Below, piece after piece: positions 50,805 to 61,000 of a stretch of DNA of 64,000 bases. Position numbers and translations under genes: made by a program. The notes below the pieces were generated by a model. That model did not search any database. It had not been told where the DNA came from and saw nothing but the letters and a program-made list of their open reading frames with translations. The DNA comes from Alloprevotella sp. oral taxon 473 str. F0040. GTDB taxonomy: Bacteria > Bacteroidota > Bacteroidia > Bacteroidales > Bacteroidaceae. The DNA is taken from contig NZ_KB290714.1 of the NCBI RefSeq assembly GCF_000318095.2, positions 35,298 through 99,297 on the forward strand, read 5' to 3'. Each line of letters starts with the position of its first letter. Positions within the stretch are counted from its first letter, which is position 1.

Positions 50805-53670
50805 GCTGCGTAGAGTTGTGGGTCATCAAAGGCGCAAGATAGTGTGCGGTATATCCCTTGCCAGCTTCCACCAGTGCTTCGGGGGTGCCAGCAAAGACGA
50901 GTTCTCCACCAGCGGCTCCACCTTCGGGACCAAGGTCAATAACATGATCGGCAGTCTTCACCACATCGAGATTGTGCTCAATGACCACGAGGGAGTGTCC
51001 ACGTTCGAGCAGAGCGTTGAAGGCATGGAGCAATCGGCTGATGTCGTGGAAGTGCAATCCCGTGGTGGGTTCGTCGAAGATGAAGAGTGTGGGCACAGCG
51101 CGTTCTTGCCCGAGATAGTAAGCCAGTTTGACACGCTGATTTTCACCTCCAGAGAGGGTAGAGGAAGACTGTCCGAGTTTGATGTAGCCCAGTCCCACAT
51201 CTTGCAAGGGACGGAGGCGATTGACAATCTTTTTCTTGCCATAGTTGTCGAAGAATTCGATGGCTTGGTTCACCGTCATCTCTAAGATGTCGTAGATGTT
51301 TTTGCCTTCAAACTTCACCTCCAACACCTCATTCTTGAAGCGATGTCCATGGCAGGTTTCGCATTCAAGTTCGAGATCCGCCATAAATTGCATCTCCACC
51401 TTCACGGTGCCTGCACCCTTACACTCTTCGCATCGTCCGCCATCGGCATTGAAAGAGAAGAACGCAGGTTTCATCTCCATCTGCTGTGCGAGAGGTTGCT
51501 CAGCCATGAGTTTGCGAATCTCGTCATACGCCTTGACATAGGTGACGGGATTGGAGCGCGAAGAGCGTCCGATGGGGTTTTGGTCCACAAAGTCTACCGC
51601 GCGAATAGCATCGAGATCGCCCTCCAACGCCACAAATTCGCCAGGGCGTTCGGCTGTTTCGTCCAAGTGTCGCTGAATGGCAGGATAGAAGATGTTGCGC
51701 ACGAGGGTAGATTTGCCCGAACCCGACACACCTGTCACCACGGTGAAGACATTGAGGGGGAAATCCACGTCGATGCCTTTGAGATTGTTTTCACGCGCTC
51801 CCTTGATGGTGATTTTGCGGTTCCATTTTCTGCGCGAATTGGGGAGTTCGATGCGCTCACATCCGAGGAGATAGTTGAGTGTGTGGCTCGTCAGGGGCGA
51901 TTCACCTGAGGTAGGCTTCTTATTGTCGGTTTTACTCTCGACCAGGTGTCGATAGTCGCCGCTCCACACCACTTGTCCTCCATGTCGTCCTGCTTCTGGA
52001 CCGATGTCGATAATGTGGTCGGCAGCGCGCATGATGTCTTCATCGTGCTCCACCACCACCACGGTGTTGCCCACATCGCGGAGTTCTTTCAAGACGTGAA
52101 TTAGGCGATCGGTGTCGCGTGAGTGCAAACCGATGGAGGGTTCGTCGAGGATGTAGAGACTACCCACCAAACTGCTGCCGAGGGAGGTGGAAAGATTGAT
52201 GCGCTGGCTTTCTCCACCCGAAAGACTGTTGGAGAGGCGGTCGAGGGTGAGATAGTTGAGCCCCACTTCTTCGAGGAAGTGCAGGCGGCTATTGATTTCA
52301 GACAACAGACGTTGTGCGATTTGGGCTTCGTGCTCCGTGACTTCAAGAGCAGCAAACCATGCCGCGAGATCTTTGACCGACATTTTCACGAGGTCGGCAA
52401 TGGTTTTTCCTCCCACTTTCACGTAGAGTGCTTCGGGACGTAGGCGACTGCCTCGACAATCGGGGCAAGTGGTTTTGCCGCGATAGCGAGCGAGCATCAC
52501 CCGATTTTGGATTTTGTATTGCCCCATCTCGAGGGCTTTGAAAAATCCATCGATACACACATCCACATCACCTTCTTCCCAAGCCATGCCTTCGCCACCA
52601 TGCCAGAGCAAATCGCGCTGTGCTTCGGTGAGGTTGAAGTAGGGTTCAAAGATGGGGAAGTTATGTTGTTGAGCACGGCGTAAGAACTCTTCGCGCCACA
52701 TGCCCAGTTTTTCTCCACGCCAGCACATCACTGCGCCATCAAAGACGGAGAGGGAGCGATTGGGGATGACCAGATGCTCATCGATGCCCATCACCTTGCC
52801 GAAGCCTTCGCAACGCGGACAAGCGCCCACGGGAGAGTTGAAAGAGAACAGATTATCGGAAGGGTCTTCAAAGGTGATGCCATCGGCTTCAAATCGTGTG
52901 GAAAAATGCTCCAAATTCTTTTCGGGATAGAAGCGCAACAAGCATTCTCCATCGCCTTCGAAGAGTGCCGTTTCCACAGAGTCGGTGAGTCGCGACACCC
53001 CATCCTTGGAAGCATCTACGGCAAGGCGGTCGAGGAGGAGGAATAGACGTCCTTCGCGGAGGGCTGTTTCGTAGCGCAACATCGCGGCTTCGCTCTCTAT
53101 GGCTTCGTCCATGCGCACCATCTCTCCATCACAGTCGAGGCGCGAAAGACCTTGTTGCATCATCACCTCCATTTGTTGCTGGAAGGTGCGGTCATCTCTC
53201 TCCTTGAGGGGAGCGAGAACAGTGAATCGGGTGCCAGGGTTGTGTTGCAAAGCAGCTGCCACTACATCATCGGCACTACAACGTCGCACTTCTTTGCCAC
53301 TCACGGGGGAGTAGGTGCGTCCGATGCGCGCAAAGAGCAGGCGGAGATATTCGTAGATTTCGGTGCTGGTGCCCACGGTGGAACGTGGGTTGCGGCTGGT
53401 TACTTTCTGTTCGATGGCGATGGCAGGTGGCAAGCCTTTGATGTAGTCCACCTCGGGCTTGTTCATTCTGCCCAAGAATTGTCGGGCATAAGCCGAGAGA
53501 CTCTCTACATAACGACGCTGACCTTCGGCATACAGTGTGTCGAAGGCCAACGATGATTTACCAGAACCGGAAAGTCCTGTGATAACAATGAACTGATTGC
53601 GCGGAATCTTCACCTCAATGTTCTTGAGATTATTGACGCGCGCTCCTTTCACCTCGATATATTGGTTCAT
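50797..53670 (-). CDS. uvrA: Excinuclease ABC subunit A
   Basis: UvrA finds bulky DNA lesions and loads UvrB in nucleotide excision repair. The 957-residue product has two ABC ATPase modules: Walker A GLSGSGKSS (about 33-41) and GVSGSGKST (about 650-658), and signatures LSGGESQRI and LSGGENQRV. Zinc-finger cysteines are present in GACPRCEGFG, TCPDCRGSRL, RCEECKGAG and CETCHGHRF. It follows the FKBP gene by three bases and overlaps nhaC by eight. Length and order of domains are normal. Confidence 0.98.
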   Translation of the reverse strand: MNQYIEVKGARVNNLKNIEVKIPRNQFIVITGLSGSGKSSLAFDTLYAEGQRRYVESLSAYARQFLGRMNKPEVDYIKGLPPAIAIEQKVTSRNPRSTVGTSTEIYEYLRLLFARIGRTYSPVSGKEVRRCSADDVVAAALQHNPGTRFTVLAPLKERDDRTFQQQMEVMMQQGLSRLDCDGEMVRMDEAIESEAAMLRYETALREGRLFLLLDRLAVDASKDGVSRLTDSVETALFEGDGECLLRFYPEKNLEHFSTRFEADGITFEDPSDNLFSFNSPVGACPRCEGFGKVMGIDEHLVIPNRSLSVFDGAVMCWRGEKLGMWREEFLRRAQQHNFPIFEPYFNLTEAQRDLLWHGGEGMAWEEGDVDVCIDGFFKALEMGQYKIQNRVMLARYRGKTTCPDCRGSRLRPEALYVKVGGKTIADLVKMSVKDLAAWFAALEVTEHEAQIAQRLLSEINSRLHFLEEVGLNYLTLDRLSNSLSGGESQRINLSTSLGSSLVGSLYILDEPSIGLHSRDTDRLIHVLKELRDVGNTVVVVEHDEDIMRAADHIIDIGPEAGRHGGQVVWSGDYRHLVESKTDNKKPTSGESPLTSHTLNYLLGCERIELPNSRRKWNRKITIKGARENNLKGIDVDFPLNVFTVVTGVSGSGKSTLVRNIFYPAIQRHLDETAERPGEFVALEGDLDAIRAVDFVDQNPIGRSSRSNPVTYVKAYDEIRKLMAEQPLAQQMEMKPAFFSFNADGGRCEECKGAGTVKVEMQFMADLELECETCHGHRFKNEVLEVKFEGKNIYDILEMTVNQAIEFFDNYGKKKIVNRLRPLQDVGLGYIKLGQSSSTLSGGENQRVKLAYYLGQERAVPTLFIFDEPTTGLHFHDISRLLHAFNALLERGHSLVVIEHNLDVVKTADHVIDLGPEGGAAGGELVFAGTPEALVEAGKGYTAHYLAPLMTHNSTQHD

Positions 53671-53673
53671 AAA

Positions 53674-54144
53674 TTAGTTGATGTCGATCAATTCGAGTTG
53701 GAAAATCAGGGTGCTGTGCCCTGGAATGTCGCGACCTGCTCCGCGTTCTCCATATCCAGCTTCGGCAGGAACGTAGATTTCCCACTTCTCGCCGATGTGC
53801 ATGTTGACTAAAGCTACTTGCCAACCGGTGATGAGCTCATTGACACGGAACACTGCGGGTGCACCGCTCCCTCTGCGTGAGGAATCAAACTGCTTACCGT
53901 CGATAAGTTTGCCTTCGTAGTGCACAGTGACCACGCTGCGAGGTTGCGGGGTGGACTGGAGTTTGCGGAGTGTGCGCTCTGTGGCACCTTCTGGTGCTGG
54001 AGGAGCTGGAGTGATGACACGATATTTCACGCCACAACGGAGGGTCTGGATGCCAGGCTTTCCTTCGAGGTTGGCGAGAAAGTTGATATTTTCTTCGCGA
54101 TAAGCTGCAAGAGCTGCCGCGTTCATTTTCTTTTTGTGAGCCAT
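53674..54144 (-). CDS. FKBP-type peptidyl-prolyl cis-trans isomerase
   Basis: The ATG at 54144 begins a 156-residue product. The earlier in-frame start adds 34 residues read from repeat-like DNA. An N-terminal helical segment (about 1-30, MAHKKKMNAAALAAYREENINF) precedes the FKBP domain, with VTVHYEGKLIDGKQFDSS and the VPAEAGYGERGAGRDIPGHSTLIFQLELIDI end. There is no signal peptide, so it is probably a cytoplasmic prolyl isomerase or chaperone. It is the first gene of the operon with uvrA and nhaC. Confidence 0.92.
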   Translation of the reverse strand: MAHKKKMNAAALAAYREENINFLANLEGKPGIQTLRCGVKYRVITPAPPAPEGATERTLRKLQSTPQPRSVVTVHYEGKLIDGKQFDSSRRGSGAPAVFRVNELITGWQVALVNMHIGEKWEIYVPAEAGYGERGAGRDIPGHSTLIFQLELIDIN

Positions 54145-54159
54145 AAGTTGTAGTTTTTC

Positions 54160-54262
54160 TGGGGGACTAGAGGGCCTAGTTTTTCTAGATGTTCTAGGGG
54201 GGCTAGCGTCTATCTCGGTCCTAGCCACGTTTGTCGTGGCGAGCATAAAAGGGTCTATGACC
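54160..54262. repeat. Degenerate CTAGCGTCTA / TCTAG intergenic repeats
   Basis: The gap between fucP and the FKBP gene holds TTTTTCTAGATGTTCTAG, GGCTAGCGTCTATC and GGGTCTATGACCC modules. They resemble the repeat blocks at 22.2 and 45.7 kb in weakened form. Confidence 0.6.
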
Positions 54263-54263
54263 C

Positions 54264-55508
54264 CTATCGTCTAGAAATTGCGTAAGCAGCGATGACGACG
54301 AAGCAGACGAGAGGAACGATGAAGCCCAATGCCATGCTGTGACCATCTGCCACAATGCCCATGAGCAAGGGAGCGACTGCACCACCCACGATGCTCATGA
54401 TGAGCAGGGAGGACGCGATTTTGGTGTGCGCGCCCAGACCACGAAGGGCAAGGGCAAAGATGGTTGGAAACATGATGCTTTCGCAGAGATATACCACCAA
54501 AAGTGCAGCAAATCCTATGCCTCCAGGAGCCAGCACCACGGCACTAGTAGCGAGTGTGGCAATGATGGCTAATATCGCCAAAAGATGTTCGGCGCGGATG
54601 CGACCCATCGCCCAACTGCCACCAAGACGTCCGAGCATGAAGAGTCCCATGCCTCCAAAACTCAGGAGGGTGGCTGCCATGCTGTCGGTGATGGCGATGT
54701 GCTCTGTGGCGTAGTTGATGAAGAAACTGTTGACACCCGTTTGTGCGGCTACATAGAGGAAGAGGGCTACCCATCCAAAGACAAAAGCACTCTTGCGCGA
54801 AAGGATGCGAATCTCAGACAGCGTAGAGGTTTGTGGTGTGTCAAGAGTAGCATCTTTTGTGGTGAGGCTTTGCGCTTCACCTGTGGTTTCGGAGGAAGTG
54901 GAGGAGCTGATTTCGGGCAGACGCACAAAACAGAAGACGGCACCGATGATGAGCACCGTCACCCCAATGAGAGCGTAGGGAAGAGCGATGTTAGGAGCGC
55001 TTTCTGGAGAAAACAAGAACCAACCTCCCACGAGTGGACCAAGAATCCACCCGAGCCCATTGAACGACTGGGAGAAGTTGATGCGTTGTTCGCTGGCATC
55101 GGCATCACCCAAGACGGTGACATAGGGATTGGCAGAGGTTTCGAGAAAAGTCAAGCCACAACCGATGACGAAGAGCGAGAATAGGAAGAAGGGGAAAGCC
55201 ATGATTTCGGCTCCCGGAATGAAAAGCAAGGCACCAATGCCATAGAGAAACAACCCCGTGAGCACTCCGGCACGATAGCCCCAGTGACGAATCACAGCGC
55301 CTGCAGGCAATGCCATGAGAAAATAGCCTCCATAGACCACCACTTGAATGAAAGCAGACTGCGTCTTGCTGAGGTGCATTTCATTTTGAAAGAATTTGTT
55401 GAGCACATCAAGGATGCTATGGGCAAACCCCCAGAGGAAGAAGAGGGAAGTAACTAAGAGAAAAGGCACAAGGTAGTTGCGCCCATCACGAGTTTTAACG
55501 AGTTTCAT
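54264..55508 (-). CDS. FucP-type MFS sugar:H+ symporter
   Basis: The 414-residue product has twelve hydrophobic segments and matches the FucP branch of the major facilitator superfamily: LFFLWGFAHSILDVLNKFFQ in segment 1, QVVVYGGYFLMALPAG, and LETSANPYVTVLG with RINFSQSFNGLGW. FucP of E. coli imports L-fucose; homologues in Bacteroidales take up various monosaccharides. A polar loop (about 205-235, SSSTSSETTGEAQ) joins the two halves. It stands alone, so no catabolic genes help to identify the sugar. Confidence 0.92.
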   Translation of the reverse strand: MKLVKTRDGRNYLVPFLLVTSLFFLWGFAHSILDVLNKFFQNEMHLSKTQSAFIQVVVYGGYFLMALPAGAVIRHWGYRAGVLTGLFLYGIGALLFIPGAEIMAFPFFLFSLFVIGCGLTFLETSANPYVTVLGDADASEQRINFSQSFNGLGWILGPLVGGWFLFSPESAPNIALPYALIGVTVLIIGAVFCFVRLPEISSSTSSETTGEAQSLTTKDATLDTPQTSTLSEIRILSRKSAFVFGWVALFLYVAAQTGVNSFFINYATEHIAITDSMAATLLSFGGMGLFMLGRLGGSWAMGRIRAEHLLAILAIIATLATSAVVLAPGGIGFAALLVVYLCESIMFPTIFALALRGLGAHTKIASSLLIMSIVGGAVAPLLMGIVADGHSMALGFIVPLVCFVVIAAYAISRR

Positions 55509-55570
55509 TGGCGTTCTGAGAATTATATATGAGCCCTACTGGCTATCATAACAACTTTAAGTAAGACCTT

Positions 55571-56278
55571 TTATGAGTGGGCTGCGAGCAGGGTGCACAA
55601 GTGTGCAATACCCTCTGAAGCACCTTGCTGAATAAAGGTGAGATAATGTGAAGAAGGAACATTCACCTCATTGGGATCAATCAAATAGATGGGAATATCT
55701 TTGCGAGCATAGTGCACCAATCCTGCGGCAGGATAGACCATTAGTGAAGTCCCCACTATGACAAAGACATCAGCTTGTGCCACTATTTCGGCTGCAACTT
55801 CAATCATAGGTACAGCTTCCCCAAACCACACAATATATGGACGTAGCAAACTCCCATCAGTAGCACATTGTCCTGGTGCAATTTCTAAATTAGGCGACTG
55901 GAGGGTGGTGATGAAAGCAGGATTTTCTGGATTACGAGAAGAAGTGACCTTCATGAGTTCACCATGCAAATGTACTACTCTACTACTACCAGCTCTCTCA
56001 TGCAAATCATCTACATTCTGTGTCACAATAGTCACATCCCAGTCCTGTTCTAATGCAGCCAATAATTCATGTCCGCGATTGGGATGCGCAGTCACTAACT
56101 GCCGGCGAAGTCCATTGTAGAAGCCATTGACATAATCTGGATCGGCAGCCCATCCTTCGGGAGTCGCCACGCGCTCCACGGGATGTGTCTCCCACAATCC
56201 TCCACTATCACGGAAGGTGGCAAAACCACTTTCTGCACTCATGCCAGCTCCCGTCAAAACTACTAATTTCCGTTTCAT
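55571..56278 (-). CDS. NAD-dependent protein deacylase, sirtuin family (CobB-like)
   Basis: The ATG at 56278 gives 235 residues. The Rossmann fold motif GAGMSAESGFATFR (10-23), the TQNVDDLHERAG segment and the catalytic His in HLHGEL are present, as are FGEAVP and VGTSLMVYPAAGL. The E. coli CobB acyl-pocket Tyr-x-x-Arg appears as Y54-N-G-L57, so the Arg is replaced by Leu. Only one Cys is left in the zinc region (CATDGSLLRP), so structural zinc may be absent. A TACATTTG box lies 90 bp upstream. Confidence 0.93.
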   Translation of the reverse strand: MKRKLVVLTGAGMSAESGFATFRDSGGLWETHPVERVATPEGWAADPDYVNGFYNGLRRQLVTAHPNRGHELLAALEQDWDVTIVTQNVDDLHERAGSSRVVHLHGELMKVTSSRNPENPAFITTLQSPNLEIAPGQCATDGSLLRPYIVWFGEAVPMIEVAAEIVAQADVFVIVGTSLMVYPAAGLVHYARKDIPIYLIDPNEVNVPSSHYLTFIQQGASEGIAHLCTLLAAHS

Positions 56279-56367
56279 ACCGTCTATGTGTTTGGAATGA
56301 ATCATCACTGCCCTCTCTTTTCTCTAATACTAATAGATAAGGCAAAAAGATGCAATGTAGCAATTGG

Positions 56368-56375
56368 CAAATGTA
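56368..56375 (-). promoter_or_regulatory. Bacteroidetes-type -7 box (TACATTTG) for the sirtuin gene
   Basis: The minus strand reads TACATTTGCC, 90 bp before the ATG at 56278. No gene is supported between here and 56577. Confidence 0.4.
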
Positions 56376-56576
56376 CTCATTTCTTCCGACATAGCTGCGG
56401 ATTTACAGGTCTTTTCGTATGATGTCTTAACTTTTTCACCAGTGTTGAAAAGAGAGAGGTTCAGGCAAGACACGAGATTCCCCTCTCTCGAAGTAGCATT
56501 GCACTATCGAAAGAGGGGAAAGAAGAATGAAACTACATATACAAGGAAGCACTAGCTCCAAGTATACATGTAAGTC

Positions 56577-56978
56577 TTAGTCCAAACAAGTGCGTGAAGC
56601 TATGATATACTTCCCTCCACCAGTAAACACAAGTGCTACAGCAGGGAAGAAGAAGAGCATGGGAAGCTCAATCGCCCATCCTCCCATAGGAGAAAGGGAG
56701 AAAACATCTCCGCAGTGGGCCATTGCCACAGCTACAAGCATATTAAAAGCAATCACGGCAGCAGCAGGACGGATGAGAAGTCCTACAATGAGCAAAAGAG
56801 GAGCTACCACTTCTCCTACCAAAGCACCGTAAGCCAAAAACTCAGGCAAACCCATACCAGCAAGCATGCCTTTGATTCCTGCAAAGCCATTAGAAATCTT
56901 AGCAAAACCATGGAGTAATAGCATAAGTCCGATGCTTACTCGAAGAATAAGGATACCAATGTTTAAATTACGAGACAT
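56577..56978 (-). CDS. DoxX-family membrane protein
   Basis: The 133-residue product has four hydrophobic segments and the DoxX pattern: ILRVSIGLMLLLHGFAKI near the start, GLPEFLAYGALVGEVVAPLLL in the middle and AIELPMLFFFPAVALVFTGGG near the end. DoxX proteins are small inner-membrane proteins with a suspected redox or quinone-linked role. Nothing in the neighbourhood sharpens this. A TATCTTTG box lies about 74 bp upstream. Confidence 0.88.
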   Translation of the reverse strand: MSRNLNIGILILRVSIGLMLLLHGFAKISNGFAGIKGMLAGMGLPEFLAYGALVGEVVAPLLLIVGLLIRPAAAVIAFNMLVAVAMAHCGDVFSLSPMGGWAIELPMLFFFPAVALVFTGGGKYIIASRTCLD

Positions 56979-57051
56979 AAGTTTAGTGTGTTGGATGAAT
57001 AAAATGTAAGTTCTGTACCCCTTTTAATGTTTATCGGGATGTGCTTCAATG

Positions 57052-57059
57052 CAAAGATA
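57052..57059 (-). promoter_or_regulatory. Bacteroidetes-type -7 box (TATCTTTG) for doxX
   Basis: The minus strand reads GTATCTTTGC, 74 bp before the ATG at 56978. Confidence 0.5.
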
Positions 57060-57133
57060 CAACATTTTAGAGAAATCATAAGATTCTTTTCTCTACATAT
57101 TTTTAAGGAGTCAATTATCACTCTCCTATGTTT

Positions 57134-57198
57134 AAGCCCCATTGTTCATGAATTCATATTTGTCTAATATGTAGTTTCAAGAACAGTGGGGCTTTTTT
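57134..57198 (+). terminator. Strong plus-strand terminator with no visible upstream gene
   Basis: A 14-bp stem (AAGCCCCATTGTTC with complement, one G-T pair) with a 33-nt loop is followed by a T-run (GGGGCTTTTTTTG) on the plus strand. On the minus strand there is no U-run, although it lies between two minus-strand genes. The nearest plus-strand gene ends 8 kb away, so it may end an unannotated plus-strand transcript. Confidence 0.65.
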
Positions 57199-57265
57199 TG
57201 TTATTATCGCTTCGCAGTTTTCATATCCTCTCGATCAGAACATGGATTTTTAGGAGTCACTACCT

Positions 57266-57859
57266 TTAGTTCAATCCTAAAAGTTGTCTGACGATCGGGA
57301 GTACCACTCGGCTTAACACTTTGTCATTAAGCGAATGCTCTCCATCGAAGACTACGAAATGCTCCTTTCCATAGTATTTTACATAGTCTTTTTGGTGATT
57401 CACTCGCTTGTCTTTATCTCCAAAAAGTCCCCATACTAATTGCTTATCTTCGGCTGTAACTCCCTTACCAGTGGACTTTTCGATGGCTTTGAACTCAGCC
57501 ACCATCTCTTTATCCACCTTAAAATCCTTAGCTCCATCAGCACGCTTGTTGTAAAACTCACGACGTCCCATCCCTCCAAAGGTGAGAAGACGTGACATAG
57601 ACCATGCAGGATTAATGAGCACCCGAGGAATACCACGCAATTGCTCTCCAAAAAGTCCACCCATCGAGGAAGTCACCACTACATCAGGCTTTTCTTCTTC
57701 GATGATCTGCGCTATGAGTGTCATCGCAGCTTGCGGCATCACAGGCAAATCTGGAGCTATCACCGACACTCCATCAGCATAAAGAAGTTGGCGCAGTGTC
57801 ATCACCGTGCCAGAGTGGCCGCTAGAAGCAAAACCATGCAAGAAAAGTATCTTTTTCAT
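57266..57859 (-). CDS. YqiA/UPF0227-type alpha/beta-hydrolase (esterase)
   Basis: The 197-residue product begins KKILFLHGFASSGHSGT, the oxyanion loop of small alpha/beta hydrolases. The nucleophile elbow is SSMGG (about residue 65), the Asp is likely in LFGDKDKRV and the His in FDGEHSLND. This is the YqiA-like layout of small cytosolic esterases. The substrate is unknown. No signal peptide is present. Confidence 0.85.
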   Translation of the reverse strand: MKKILFLHGFASSGHSGTVMTLRQLLYADGVSVIAPDLPVMPQAAMTLIAQIIEEEKPDVVVTSSMGGLFGEQLRGIPRVLINPAWSMSRLLTFGGMGRREFYNKRADGAKDFKVDKEMVAEFKAIEKSTGKGVTAEDKQLVWGLFGDKDKRVNHQKDYVKYYGKEHFVVFDGEHSLNDKVLSRVVLPIVRQLLGLN

Positions 57860-58005
57860 TGAGCAATTGCAAGATTATAAATGAATTATAGCTTCAGAAA
57901 TACTTATTACTTTCAACATTCCTATCACAGAGCAGGCTATATAATAGCCTAGAAGATTGACTACTCTACCTCCTCTATACAAACATATCACAGCCTCTCC
58001 TTGAC

Positions 58006-61000
58006 TTATTCCACCACGATTGTGGAGCATCCACCAGCACCTTGTTTCACTATTTTGACTTGTGGAGCAATCTGTGCGCGAATCTGTTCGGTGTGACTCA
58101 CCACACCCACTTTGCGCCCTTGTCCATCTTCGAGAGCAGCTAAAGCATCAAGCACCAAGGCTAGGGAGTTCTCGTCAAGATGGCCAAACCCTTCATCAAT
58201 AAACAGGCTGCCTATGTTTAGCGTAGTGCTCGAAAGCGAAGCCAATCCTAAAGCGAGCGCAAGCGAAACAATGAAAGTTTCTCCTCCCGAAAGAGAATTC
58301 ACATAGCGATGCTCATCGAGCATATCGTGATCCACCACTTCCAGTGTGAGCGAACCAGGAATCACCTTCAAACCATAGCGAGGAGTAAGGCGGCGCAAAT
58401 GGAAATTGGCATGTTCCACCAAGAGCGAGAAGGTGTAACTCTGCGCCATATCACGAAATTTCTTACCATCTTTCGAGCCAAACACAGCACTCAATCGCTT
58501 CCATTCAGTAGCATTTTCTTCTGCACGCTCCACCATCGCTCTTTGCGACTCCGACTCACGAATACTATCTTCGTGTCGGCGCAAACGATGTTTCAATTCT
58601 TCTTGCTCCGACTGTTGTTGGAGCAATTTTTCTTCTAGGAGAGGCAAAGCTTCCTGCAAGGCTTCAGGTTGCTCATCTTCAGCATCTGAAGGACGATTAG
58701 GCTGACCTTGCCAAGCATTGTATGCATCAGAAGCCTGCTGCATCGTCTGCTGTGCCAGCAACATACGCTCTTTGCTCGTAGAAATCTCAATGCGTAGAGC
58801 TTGCCAGTCGCGAGAATCTTGAAAAATCCGATTCAACTCTGTCTGCTGCAAAGGCTCATTGTCACGATTGAAGCGCGTAATAGCCATGTCAAGATCTGTG
58901 CGTCGCTGACGTAAATCACCCTCCGATTTCACTCGGTTTTCCGCCAAACTTTGTTGCTGTCCCACAGTTTGTTGCAACTGAGCATTGAGCGATTCGTGTG
59001 CCCCTTGGAGTTGCTTGAACTGCGCAGCAGCTACATCAATGTTACGTTGCAGCGTCTCAGCCAAACTTTTTGGTGTATCGTGTCCAAAGAGGCGCACGAT
59101 TTCCTCACGGCGTTCCGCAAGCAGCTCACGCAACTGGCTACACTTTCCACGCAATGCGTTCGTCGCATTATACTGATCCTTCACTGTCTGCTGCAAAGTC
59201 TCAATCAAATTGCGCAACACGCGTTGTTCTGTCGAGCCAGCATCAATTCTATCATTGATCAATCGCCATTCTTCATAGATTTCGCTCAATCGCTTCATAT
59301 ACGCTTCGATCGAATCATCGCGCCATCCAGCAAGGGTGAGCAAATCATCGAGCGACTTGTAGAGCCCTTCGATGCGCGCATCGCTTTGTACCATCAACTG
59401 GTGGATACGTTCGCGATTTTGTGCATGAATACGAAGATTCGTTTCCAAATCACCACGTTGTTTCATCACCACTTCCAAAGTCTCTTCCAGTTTTGCCACC
59501 TTCTCATTCACCTCTTTCAGAGCAGTACTATGGAAACGATAGACTTCAAGATCCTTTTCACTCTGTTTCATCTGTCGCTCCACCGCATCAATGAGCATCT
59601 CGATGGTAGTTCTTCGAGCTTGTCGGTTCACTTCTGGCGAGCACTCCACAAACGAAGGGTCTAGATGAGCAAACTTCGCCCAGTAAGCCACATCATTTTG
59701 CTGTTTCTCCTCAAGTGCTTTCAGCACCTGCGCTTCACTGTTTTGCTGCGCTTGCTTGTTGCGTTTCTCTTCTTGGAGCAAAGTGAGCATCTCACGTTGC
59801 GCTTTGTAGTAGCGTTCAGCTTCGCGAAAATCTTTTTCGAGTTGTTGTTGTCGTTCTCCCGACACTTGTTCCACCTCGGTGTGATAAGGGTGGTGTGCAC
59901 TCCCACACACAGGGCAAGGAGTCCCCTCTTTGAGCAGTGTGCGAAGCAACTCCACATCCTTCACTTGCGCCAACATGAAAGCCTCTTTCAGTTGATCAAA
60001 GCGTTTGAAACGTGATTGTTCTTCCTTTTCGGCCAAGAGTATTTCAGCTTCTTTTTGCTCAATCTGTCGTTTCCATCGCTGCTGCTGTGCACGAAGCTCC
60101 GACATCCGCTCATAGCGTTCCGTAATCTCTTGCCACATGCGTCGTGCTTCTTCCAAAAGCACACGACGCTCCGTGTCACGATTGTAGGAATCATATAGTT
60201 CTGTCTCCGAGATGTGTGCTATCGACTGCTGGTGTCCCAAGCGATTAGCACGAAGACTCGACAGAGCACCCTCTTGCGTAATCACTGTTGCTTTCACCTT
60301 TTCAAACTGCTCGGTCAGTTCTTGCAACAGATGATTCTCCTGACGATGCTCTCGGTCCAACCTATCATTGTAGCGCATTTCCTCAGCATACTGCTTGAGC
60401 TTCTCCGTGATAGTTTGATAGTTATCAAACATCGTGCGGTGAATCTCCAGCGACTGACGGCGCAAATTCAGCTGTTCAAGCTCCTTTTTCAATCGTTCTT
60501 CATCTTGCAAGCGTGTGCGCAGATCCAACTCTGTTTTTTCTTGTGTGAGCACAGCCTGCTCTTTGGCAGTTTCCGCCTCACTTTGTTGTTTCTCTAACGA
60601 AATGATTTCACCTTGCAGAGTGTGTCCTCGAGATATGTCGCCGCTACGCAAGCGCATTTGCTCTTCCGCAGCCGACTTGCGCTCAGTAGCCTGTTGCAAT
60701 TCTTGATCGGCGGTTTTCATCTGAGCTTGCAACTGTGCTATCTCTTGTGCGATTTCGCTCTCTTTCTCTTTGATCAGCTCTATTTGGTTTGACAGCTCAT
60801 TGATGCGCTCATAGGCAGGACGAAAGGGCAACACTGCATCATAGCGCGACAAAGCTTTTTCCTTATCACGCATCAGCAGATATTCATTGTTGGCAGCAGT
60901 GTTGCGCTTCATCGCCTCATCATATTGCGCCATCAATTCTACATTCTTCGCGTGCCACTGCAAGAACTGTGTGGTACGCTCTTTGCGATGCTGCAAATCG

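Noticed and set aside
53674..54246. A longer start for the FKBP gene at 54246
   Set aside because: The extra 34 residues are read from CTAG/TCTAG repeat DNA and resemble no FKBP N-terminus; the ATG at 54144 is better.
56364..56555. A 63-codon plus-strand frame between the sirtuin and doxX genes
   Set aside because: It has no recognisable features and covers the likely sirtuin promoter.
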